Below are positions 55,108 through 64,000 of a DNA stretch of 64,000 nucleotides, in pieces (positions within the stretch are counted from its first letter, which is position 1; each line of letters opens with the position of its first letter). The notes below the pieces were generated by a model that worked only from the letters and a program-made list of their open reading frames with translations, was not told the DNA's origin and ran no database searches. Origin of the DNA: Eledone cirrhosa (Eukaryota; Mollusca; Cephalopoda; Octopoda; Eledonidae). The position numbers were made by a program, and so were the translations under genes. Location of the stretch: NCBI GenBank assembly GCA_964016885.1, contig OZ024743.1, forward strand, positions 124,042,342-124,106,341, read 5' to 3'.

Positions 55108-56013
55108 ATGGCACCACCAGATTTTGATCCTTTTAATTCTTACAACTTATGTGTTAAAATACGTAGTCCTGATACGTGTCAGTCAAAACGGATAGAAACC
55201 AGCTTTACATATAACGCGCCAAAAGGCTCCTTTGTAGACTTCATTGCGAAAATGATTATCGTACAATTACAGAGAAGTATGTTGTGTGTGCAGCTGAGTT
55301 ACGGAGACAATACTCACACTACTATAAGCCGTATAATAAATGAAAAAAATATTGAAATGAACCAAAGGCATGCAAATAACGTAGACGAGCCTATTATTTC
55401 AACCCATTTAACTGATATAAAACAGCCATTCGACCCTGTTGAATGCGATAGTCTTATTAGTGAATCTAACTCCTTAGAAATGCAGTCGGACGAAGAAAAC
55501 GATTTCAATTATTTCTGTTCGACATTTACGATGAAAAACATCTGTCTGAACCCCAAGGACTCTACTGATTCAGGCATTTATACTGAATTAGACAAATCCG
55601 TTTGTGAACAACAAATATGTTTTAATATGCCTGAGTCTTCAGACATACTTTGTGTATCAACGCACTCAGACGATGTGCAGAGCGATGATGACGGACATTT
55701 TTCTCTTGATAGTGACAATGAGGATTGGGATTATACTTCGGACACTACTTGTGACGATTTGTCATGTAACCCAAAAATTCCATTTTGGCAAAGTTTTTTT
55801 CAACAAGCTGAAAGCGATGATGAATGTGATGGTGATGACTTTGATGAAGATGATGACGATGATATATCGTTTCCACCTACGCCTACCTTTTTCAATAAAC
55901 TATTTGAAAATAATAAAGATATAGAAACCGATAATACGAAATACATTGGAAAAGCCAACGATAGATGGAATAAAATCTATACTGACGTAGATAAATGCCA
56001 CACAACTTCCAAG
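55108..56013 (+). CDS. PPP1R15: PPP1R15/GADD34-like PP1 regulatory subunit, exon 1
   Basis: Exon 1 gives 302 residues from ATG 55108 (MAPPDFDPFNSYN). It is disordered and acidic: repeated Ser/Asp/Glu-rich stretches, with a run of Asp/Glu near 55805-55862 (ESDDECDGDDFDEDDDDD), and two short aromatic motifs, PFWQSFFQQ and TFFNKLFEN. It ends ...NDRWNKIYTDVDKCHTTSK at AAG 56011-56013, followed by GT. Reading on into the intron gives only FIFFFA and a stop, so splicing is needed. Joined in phase 0 to exon 2 it makes SKVHF, the PP1-binding RVxF-type motif. A different frame is also open at 55248-55342, between two A runs, so homopolymer errors here are possible. Function by family: brings PP1 to phosphorylated eIF2-alpha, ending the integrated stress response, often at the ER surface. 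Confidence 0.8.
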
Positions 56014-56165
56014 GTTTTTATCTTTTTCTTTGCTTAATTGATGTGACCTAAGTAGCCATGTTTTAATTTTTGGTTTATGTAAACGATTAACTGCCAATAA
56101 CTTTCAAAATGCATAATGAAATTTTATAAGACTCGCTTTCGAGAGTGTAGATAACGATTATGTTG

Positions 56166-56167
<2 letters not shown>

Positions 56168-56222
<55 letters not shown>
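56168..56222. repeat. (TA)n microsatellite
   Basis: Pure TA, within the intron. Confidence 0.95.
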
Positions 56223-56226
<4 letters not shown>

Positions 56227-56526
56227 TTTCACTTTTTCTAGCCATCTGGCTGAGGACATTTTTTTTATCCTCTTTTGTATACTTTCATACGTTAATATTT
56301 TCATTTATTGAATTCTGTCCATCTATATTTTCAGTGGGTTAAATTATGAAATTTTTATCATTCTTTCCCATTTTATCAACCTAGTTTAATACGAGAACAC
56401 CATCACCTATATGAATTCCGGAAAATATATTTTAAAATATGCATTTATTATGACAATATTACCGCTTTTAGAAATGGAGGAAGTAGTATGATTTCTTAAA
56501 ATGTTCTGTTACCATTTTATTTTCCT

Positions 56527-56625
56527 CAAATCCCGCCGAGGTTAGATTTGCTTTTCATTCTTATGGGGTCAATAAAATAAAAAAACCAGTAATGCTGGCC
56601 TTGTGCCGAGAGTAGAAACAATTAT
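56527..56625 (+). mobile_element. SINE fragment in the intron
   Basis: aaatcccgccgaggttagat through ggccttgtgcc and agtagaaacaattatt; head lost and the body has a small deletion. Confidence 0.85.
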
Positions 56626-58630
56626 TTTCCTGGATATCGCCATCTTGAAAATAAATTAGTGAATATATACCGCCATATGTTTTTGGGGGAGGGGGTTGTA
56701 AGTTTACAAACGAATGTGAATGACTTCAAATATGTAGAATTAATTATACATTTTAAGTATATATTTTATAATTTTTTTTTCTCTAGTAGATTTGATGATT
56801 GGGTTAACTTCTCTACCATGTATTAGGAAGATTTAAAAATCAAGAACGTCATCAGAAATAGTGAATATTGTGACAGGGGAGATAATTGCATTAGATTTCG
56901 TGGTTTCTCCCTAAAAACTACTGATACATATTTTGCTTCTTTTTTATTTTTAAGTTTGGATTTAATTAATTACCCTTAATGGAGATACCCCTTATTTAGT
57001 CTATGGACTTGCCTTACTTTATTACTCAAACGAGTATGTCAGTTTCGGTTGGTCTTTTCTAGCAAATCTATATGAAATTCCTTTAATTCCTACTCAGAAA
57101 AAACCGGAACCCTTTCGTTACTACTATAATTCAGATTGAAATACTCTTGTATTTAAATTAAACACCGCCCCGTCATAGGACAGAGCCTGTCACCCTTTCC
57201 CGTTACTGAATAGGCCTTGCTCTTTCTCTCCTTTTTTTTTCACATAGTACTTTCCTATACAGCCAGATCTGCCTTTCCCCCTTGTTTTTTCATTAGTTAA
57301 TTTTTTATCTGTTAATATTTCCTCATTATATAGCTTCTGTTTGTTAATATAGTTAACACATCAATTCTAAATTATTCGTGAATCTGTCCATTGATAGTCA
57401 TGATATTCTTCGTTGTAGATGACAACCATTTACGTATATGGTTTATGCGTTGTCACGACTGGTGTTATTTTATGAAATAAAATATTTATGGATTTATATA
57501 CATTGTCACCTAGAAAATATGGCGATCTAGGCACTGCAGTACTTGAATCACACCCGGCGATGTTTTTATAAGACGTAGGCAGATTTTTTTTAAATGTTCT
57601 TAAGTGCGCTTTTCCTTTATTTTTTATTTTTTGTTTCTTTTTTTAAAATTAAGTGGCAGCGAGTAGTAAGTTCACAAATATAAAACTGGCATAAACTATT
57701 ATTTCTGACTTTTTGGTATGTTGTGAAAAAATATATTTATACGTTGAGGCGTTATATATGTTTCTGAAGACCCTTGGAAGGTGCTGTATCTTATTCGTCT
57801 TTTTTTTTTTATTCAGAAATGGCAAGTCAGGTTTTTACATTTTCATTAGTTCCCAATTTTAATTACGCTGCCTTATTTCAAATTTTTACGTTTTTAAATT
57901 GTCTCGTATTTTACTTGATACAACATCCGCAATATGTAGTCAATTCGTTTTGGCAGCTGAGTCGGTGTAAGCACGTTACGTAACCAGCCGTAACTATTTT
58001 TTTAATTCTTCGCATTCCTACATATATTCGACTGCTCTTCAGTTTAGGTAGATAAATTGACATGAAACTTTTGGGGTGGAGCTTTAGGCAAGATTCTTAA
58101 TTTATCGGTGGGCAACAATTCACTGCAAATAGCCTTTTTTTGGTAGGTCGGTATCGAAAGATATTTTCTAAAATCTTTTATCGATTATAAAAAAAATTAA
58201 GGCGAAGTTATACAATGAAAGTGAATGTTTCGCTTTAGTTATATAATTGGTACCTTGGATATTATACAGAAGACCTGTTTGATATGGGGGGGGGGGGGGG
58301 TTCTATCTTTTTGTGTGCTAGCAACTAATAACACTGATCAACAAAAAAATATTCATTTCATGGTTCTGGTATTATTTAGTATGATTCTAGGGTAATCAAG
58401 TGTACAGAATCTGAATATGACAACGGTTAAGCTGTATCGGGTCTAGTTTTCGAGAACCAGCATATCCATGTTTATGACCCATAGCTATGTTGCTCATATT
58501 ACTTCATCCAATTGTATCCAGTATATTTTGTTAACTAATTTATACTTACTGCTTTTGTTTCAGATCACAGAATTGTAACTATCCTCAGCTACTCTTGGAT
58601 AATTCACAACAACTTTGACTAGTGGGAGAG

Positions 58631-59702
58631 ATGGAACGCCGGAAATGTGTAAATGACCCGGACCGATTTTGCTATATTTGTTGACTCTTTACCAACGATT
58701 GCTACTTCTGCTATATAAACATCCAAGGAATAACTGTGAAGACACAAACTACACTTCAATACCCGACATCTCGTCAGCAATCCTGCTGAACACGAGCTAA
58801 TTTCTGATTCCAGTAGCACCCCTATTGATGATGACTATCAAGACGAACACGAGACAAGTGAACCCAAACCATTTAACCAGGAAGCGCTTCACGATCTCAT
58901 TAGAGACCTACATTTGTCTAAAGAAAAGGCAGAGCTCCTGGGATCAAGACTGAAGCAACAAAACCTGCTGGAACCTGGCGTCCGCATTACAACTTAATTA
59001 GTCTACTTCTAGGTCTTCAGACTGGTGACACAAAGCATATGTGTTTTCTATGTTTGTGGAATAGTAGAGCAGATGCGGAGCACTACATGAAGAAGGATTG
59101 GCCAACAAGACCAAAGGATGCACCCGTAGATTCAACTGTCTGTACAAACCTCTTGTGGATCCAGAAAAAGTATTCCTCCCTCCATTACATCTCAAATTAG
59201 GCTTGGCCAAAAACTTTATTAAAAGCATGGATCATACGGGTAATGGGTTTCAGTACTTGTGTAAGAAATTGGGTAGAGTGGTATCTGAAGCAAAGTTAAA
59301 AGCAGGGCTTTTGAATGGTCCTCAGATTCGTATGCTGGTTAATGATGGTGAGTTTACGAAAACACTAAACCCTTTGGAGACTAATGCATGGAAATCATTT
59401 GTAGATGTGACACAGAACTTGGAAACCACCGTGCAGACAACTATAAAGAAATTGTTGAAACCATGATACAAAATTATCGCGCTCTGGGTTCATGAATGTT
59501 GTTGAAGCTTCATTTCTTCCCAAGTAATCTAGGAGACATCAGTGATGAACATGGACAGGGGTTTCACCAGGACATTGCCATAATGGACAGAAGATATCAG
59601 GGTCGGTTCAATCCCAACATGATGGGCGACTACTGCTGGACACTGCAACGTGGGGAGAGCCAGCAAAACAAGCGTAAAAGCAAAATCCAGAAATTTTTTT
59701 AG
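58631..59702 (+). pseudogene. Broken copy of a multicopy invertebrate repeat-family gene
   Basis: Opens MERRKCVNDPDRFCYIC (a Cys-rich N-terminus), continues with LIRDLHLSKEKAELLGSRLK, jumps to LGLQTGDTKHMCFLCLWNSR and DAEHYMKKDWP, then 59098-59466 LVDPEKVFLPPLHLKLGLAK and GPQIRMLVNDGEF, and ends FFPSNLGDISDEHGQGFHQD with RRYQGRFNPNMMGDYCWTLQ. This order matches an uncharacterised, high-copy protein family of arthropods and other invertebrates, probably transposon-derived. Several frame changes and a large deletion near 58990 make it non-functional. It lies in the same orientation as the host gene. Family recognised from memory; the name is unknown to me. Confidence 0.7.
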
Positions 59703-60178
59703 AAATGTTTTGAAATATTTTCTTGTGTTCAGAATGTTGTTCAGAAATATTTTGTTAATATACTAAGTGTTACAAAAATAAATAAAAATGTTTATATATT
59801 TTTATTAATAAGTTAATGTTTATATCTAAGTCATCATATGTTACACAATGGATAAATAATGCAATACGAGGAACATTTTCGATCTCATATTAAGGCATAG
59901 CAAAAAATGAATATCAAAACTGAATTTAGTGCTATGAAATTAGTAAGATGCACATATTCACATGTAAGAACCATTTTGGCTGTTGACCAGTGTAATCTAA
60001 CATCAAAGATTCTGACAATCAATAATTATTTCCCACCAAACACAAGAGGTATGTAGTTTCTGCGAAACTCCGATGGTCTTTTCTACAAATCTAGTCGTTT
60101 CCGACTGGTTTGGAGGTTATATTTGTTTAAAAAAATGGAAAAAACTCTGAGGAAAAAGTTGATTGCCAGAATCTTGGA

Positions 60179-60637
60179 GGTTAGATTAGTTGATAGCACA
60201 CGAAAAAGTATTTTTCCCCACTGAAATCGAGTGGTGTGATTTACTGGAATTTTTTTTATTATACGTCTGTGTGATGGGTTCGACGATGAAATATGTTTTT
60301 CCTATGATTTTTTAATGTTTTGATCGAATATAGCTTTCAGAACTTAAGCATTTTCTGTGGTTCTCTCACTCGAGAACGGCTATGGTGTAGAATCAAAATG
60401 ATTGAATCTGAAGGGATATAAAAACGACCAGAGTAATCTTTCGTTATTGATACATGGGAAGTGTGCATTTTAGTTTCGTATCTTCAAAGTAAACTTTTGA
60501 TGTTTTACATAAACGTACAGCTGAAAACGAAATGAAAAGTTCAAATAGTGAGCTAAGTACATAGTCCCTATTTCGATTAGAACACTCCCCTCGATTTCAG
60601 TGGAAAAAAAAATTCTTTTTCGTGTGCTAATCTAACT
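60179..60637. mobile_element. MITE with ~50-bp terminal inverted repeats
   Basis: ggttagattag...agcacacgaaaaagta, then ccactgaaatcgag at the left is mirrored by ctcgatttcagtgg ... cgtgtgctaatctaac at the right. Interior AT-rich, no ORF. Superfamily not identified. Confidence 0.75.
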
Positions 60638-61175
60638 TTCAATGAGCTTGCTCCTCAATACATTAGTGGGTTGCTTCATAGTACCAAGTATTAAAATAAA
60701 AGCGCCTATGAACTTTTTATTTTTTTATTTTGCCTTGATAGTTTTATGGCTCAAAGGCAATTATGAATCTTACACTTTTAAGCATTATTTTTGGGGGGTT
60801 TTGTTTTTTCCCTAATTAGATTATATTATCAAGTATCACTGAATTAATATTTTTACCTTAAAGTAAATGTTCATTTTTAGTCTCAACTATTGTATTCGTG
60901 TCTAATATGTAACTAGTTGTTAAACTGGTTTGTGTGACTTTAACACTGGAGGCTTCCCGGTTTTTTAATGATTGGTGGAATCTGATGATTAGATACTTCT
61001 TTTATAACTGGTTTTATAGTATGTGGTTATATTGTCAATTAAAATGTGCCTTTTATGAAATTAATCAGCAAAACTTGTGTGCAATATTATTTGGTGACAA
61101 TGTTTTTTTTTTTTTTTTGTTCTCTTGACTGCTCTAAGTTTTATATTCTTAAATTTTTATTTTTTATTTGTTTAG

Positions 61176-61388
61176 GTTCATTTTGCTACTGGGGAGAAAT
61201 TAGAAACTAAACACTTTATGTTTGCATGGAGTTATGCATACCAAGCTGCCCGTAAAGGTGAATGGATACAAATCCATGTTGATTCAGAGAGGTTTCGATG
61301 TCGGATAGAAGGCATGGAGCAAGTGTTAACCCCTATTCTGGATCCTTCCCACAGACTGAAGATTTTAGCAGGTCATATAAATACATGA
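61176..61388 (+). CDS. PPP1R15: PPP1R15/GADD34-like PP1 regulatory subunit, exon 2
   Basis: Seventy codons then TGA at 61386-61388. The exon starts VHFATGEKLETKHF, so with the AAG of exon 1 it completes KVHF. It continues FAWSYAYQAARKGEWIQIHV, ERFRCRIEGMEQVLTPIL and DPSHRLKI. This is the conserved C-terminal core of PPP1R15 proteins: RVxF for the PP1 catalytic subunit, then the AAR.G.W.Q...D..RF..RI block for eIF2-alpha and actin contacts. Length after the RVxF motif is typical for the family. It is the best evidence in the window for a real host gene. Both duplicates in vertebrates (15A, 15B) share this core, so no finer assignment is possible. Confidence 0.88.
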   Translation, partial: VHFATGEKLETKHFMFAWSYAYQAARKGEWIQIHVDSERFRCRIEGMEQVLTPILDPSHRLKILAGHINT

Positions 61389-61399
61389 TTTTCTGTTTA

Positions 61400-62825
61400 A
61401 AGGAAAGCTTTGAAAGAAATATAAACATTTTACATATGCATTTTGCATCTAGTGAAGATTTTGGTTAACTGTGAAGAATTGCTGTATTTATCTTTGGACA
61501 TTGAAACACATTTCTCAACAACCACAAACATACATTACAGACTGCTGAATGCAATCTTGTCATGTACCCATGACAATCAAATGAAGACCATTTAAAATAT
61601 TGTCATTTAAGCATTCTGTGATATGAAATGAAATATTTTTGTAATTAAACTAAAAGAAAACGTAAGTTCTGATGGCCCTTCAGAGCTTTTGAAATCAAAT
61701 AAGCTTTCACCTAAATTCGAATTAATGTCATTAACTCAAATGTGGAAATTGGCAGTAGTAGTAGTATATCTTTCACACCAGACATTTAAAAATATTTAAA
61801 CAGTCAAAAGTAATCTAACTTGGCCTTAAATATCAATTATTTATTGATTAGCTGTGTAAAATCACTTAATGTATTCATTTTGGTTGTCTAATGACTCGGA
61901 TTTTGAGTTGTTTTGCCAGCTAATCGTTGAAGATTGCTAACTCTCAAATAATTGGATGGTGGTGTTTTGGGATACCTACCCTAAATAAATTGTAAAATTT
62001 TTTAGCATTTGGTGTAAGTTTATTACATCAGCTTACTTTTGGGTCCCAAATTGGAGGGGTAGAATCAGTAATTTTCTAGGTTGTCTCCGTCGATTTTTAT
62101 TTTTATTTAACCAGTAGTCGTTTAATTTACATATTGAGACCCCCAACCCATCCTATTTGTGTAGGATTAAAGAAAATTAATTGTTGGAGGTAGATTAACG
62201 AAATTTAATTGGGAGTGAAAAAATATTGGGTGGGGGTAGGGGGGATTCGAAACCCAAGAATACTTAACTAACTGAAGTTAACTTATTACTACTGTAAACT
62301 GAGAGACCCCACAGTTTAAGGGGAGATAATGACACTGATGATTTAACATCTTCTATGAAGGTATCTGGAATAGATTTAATACCATTTTCTTTCAGAATCA
62401 TCTTTGCTTTTAATAAAATGGCATTCTTAACTATTATGCTTCAAACTTATTGTATGGCAATTTTATCTGCATAGGCATGCAATTGTAACTTGAAAATTTT
62501 AAATTGTTTTTTTATTTTTTGTCATTTAATTAGTTAATCAGTTATAGTTTAAAGTAATTATTTTGCAAGGTATTTCTTTATTATAATAGATTTTTTTTTT
62601 TTTCTTGTAATTCCCAACATGACAACAACATTTCATCTTAAGATATGGTGTGTTGCATGTTGGTTATTGAATGCCTTCTGGGTTGGGCTTTAAACCCATG
62701 TAGATACTTCAATTTCTCTCCATTTTCGCGCGGAGAAAGTTAAAACTACTTAAATAAAAATGTAACTTTTAAATCTAATGTTTGCTTTTTTAATTTTCTT
62801 TTCCAATGTCACTAATAATTTGGAT
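61400..62825. other. 3' flank of the PPP1R15-like gene, unassigned
   Basis: AT-rich; an AATAAA occurs at 61983-61988 and could serve polyadenylation. No other gene or element recognised. Confidence 0.45.
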
Positions 62826-62833
62826 TACATTAA

Positions 62834-64000
62834 CCCTTTAGCATTCAAAGCGACAAAAACCGACAAGATTATGTCCCCCTTCATTTATTCAAACCGACAA
62901 AAACCGACATTTAATACCACACGGAGATTTCCTTCTAAAAATAAACATTGACATCATCGAAATCTCGTCAATTCGAGATTACTGCGAGATAAAGCCCTTA
63001 CGCGCGAAAATTAACTCTTAGTATAGTTAAAGAACTTGCGATAACACGTGTTTTTAACGTTGAAAGTGTAACATGGCTTCCGAAAGTAGCGACAACGAAT
63101 TTGAAGGTTTTACGTCCGACGACATTCGAGATCAAAAAGAAACAAGATAATATCAGTGATTTATCTTCAAACGAATCAGATATATTTATTTCTGATATAT
63201 CTGATAATGATGATAGTTACTTTGAAAGTGAAAGAGAAGATTTGACTGACACCATTGAAAAAATAACAACGTGGTTGAAAGAAACATCGATACATGTTTC
63301 GGATTTTACTGAAAATATTGGACCACAACACACATTACCACCCGATGCTAAAGCACTGGATTATTATTTTTTATTTTTACCACAATCTTTCTTCGAAGTT
63401 GTGGCAAATCGCTATGCACAACAACAAACTTCTAATATCGGAAAACCCGATCTGTTATGTTGTCCGACAGATTCTGCCGAAATGAAAGCGTTTTTTACCA
63501 TAAATATTATGTTTGGTATTAAACAATTTCCACGACTGTGGAATTATTGGAGTACTGATATATGGTTTGGTGACCCTTATATATCTAGTATTATGGCAAA
63601 AACGAGATTCATTAAATTAAACCAGTATTTGCATCTGGTTGATACTTCAAATGCCCCTGGTAGAAATGAATCAAATTACGACCCACTGTACAAAGTACGA
63701 CCATTAATTGAAATATTATCAGAAAAATTTAAAAGTGTGTATAAACTTATATATTGGGAACTTTCTATTACGTAATTTTACACCGTACATTTACAGAGTA
63801 CATTGCCAATATTATTTTGACCGGTGAAAAGGTTTTATACATTTTTTTTCAATGAAAATATTTGCCTGGAATGTAGAGAAAGACTAAAACCGTGTACTGA
63901 TTACACCTGCATTTTTAATTAATTCACCTGTTCAGAAAACTGCTAGAATTGATGGAAATCAGCATCTAGGTCATTATTGGATTTTTTTTGCAACAAATCT
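62834..64000 (+). mobile_element. piggyBac-type DNA transposon, left part
   Basis: TTAA at 62830-62833 is followed by CCCTTTAGCATTC, the usual piggyBac end. Subterminal direct repeats gcgacaaaaaccgac and accgacaaaaaccgac lie at 62849-62863 and 62891-62906. The transposase follows. The right end lies beyond the window. Confidence 0.82.
63073..63775 (+). pseudogene. piggyBac transposase N-terminal half, frameshifted
   Basis: ATG at 63073 opens MASESSDNEFEGFTSDDIRD and runs to a stop at 63151; the other frame takes over at about 63140 with QDNISDLSSNESD, so one base is gained or lost near caaaaag. The body shows the family's N-terminal domain: LDYYFLFLPQSFFEVVANRY, DSAEMKAFFTINIMFGIKQF, YWSTDIWFGDPYISSIMAKT and RFIKLNQYLHLVD, then YDPLYKVRPLIEILSEKF. 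The frame ends at YWELSIT*, exactly where the family has its first catalytic Asp (S-x-DE). Downstream frames do not resume the DDE domain recognisably. Dead copy. Confidence 0.85.

Larger units (their letters stand above)
56014..61175 (+). other. Intron of the PPP1R15-like gene
   Basis: Donor AAG|gttttta (weak after GT) and acceptor tttttatttgtttag|GTTCAT with a good pyrimidine tract. The 5162-bp intron contains a (TA)n tract (56168-56222), a SINE fragment, a broken repeat-family gene and a MITE. The stretches 56630-58600 and 59710-60175 hold nothing I recognise. Confidence 0.75.

Overview
This is animal nuclear DNA, most likely from an octopus or another coleoid cephalopod. It is AT-rich, full of (TA)n, (CA)n, (GA)n and (CATA)n microsatellites, and packed with non-LTR retroelement fragments and many copies of a tRNA-derived SINE that resembles the tRNA-type SINEs described in octopus. 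The species call is inferred from repeat content and gene structure; no database was searched. Only one host protein gene is convincing. It is a two-exon PPP1R15/GADD34-type regulator of protein phosphatase 1 (about 54.66-61.39 kb, plus strand). Its PP1-docking motif KVHF is assembled across a 5.2-kb intron, and its leader carries two small upstream ORFs.

The most striking content is RNA-level. I find 13 sequences that fit a minimal type I hammerhead ribozyme: core CUGANGA, helix II, GAAA, a 2-3 bp helix III with a 2-3 nt loop, a UA or UC cleavage site, and a closing helix I. Seven lie, one per unit, on the minus strand of a 466-bp tandem array (2967-6228). Four form two inverted pairs in palindromes at 41.4-41.9 kb and 44.3-44.6 kb. 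Singles lie at 69-128 and 6627-6697 (plus strand) and 32309-32382 (minus strand); the count is 7+4+3, of which the copy at 69-128 has a G at the variable position 7, so 14 in all with that copy included. Minimal hammerheads like these are known from Penelope-like elements and animal retrozymes. No Penelope-type protein is visible here, so these look like non-autonomous, circular-RNA-type retroelements.

Layout. 0-6.5 kb: a ribozyme-bearing element, (TA)n, a LINE remnant, two copies of a (CATA)n-tailed repeat, then the 466-bp array ending in an inverted partial copy. 6.57-12.9 kb: a ribozyme hairpin, a foldback element, then a 2.7-kb direct tandem duplication bounded by three SINEs whose flanks show SINE-SINE recombination. 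13.3-15.6 kb: a GC-rich RT-RNase H-integrase pol fragment with a frameshift. 16.3-17.1 kb: a stack of progressively truncated SINEs. 17.4-28.6 kb: hairpin, Tigger-type MITE, SINEs, many LINE 3' ends ending in (GAT)n, and a LINE split into inverted halves. 29-37 kb: LINEs with a CCHC finger and a restriction-like endonuclease end, and a dense cluster of palindromes. 38-54 kb: more LINE/SINE debris and the two palindromic ribozyme pairs. 54.6-61.4 kb: the PPP1R15-like gene, with a broken repeat-family gene in its intron. 62.8 kb to the end: the left part of a piggyBac transposon.

The genes do not form a pathway. The window reads as one stress-response gene beside a graveyard of retroelements. 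Coordinates of LINE/SINE remnants are approximate to tens of bases. Stretches where nothing was recognised are listed.
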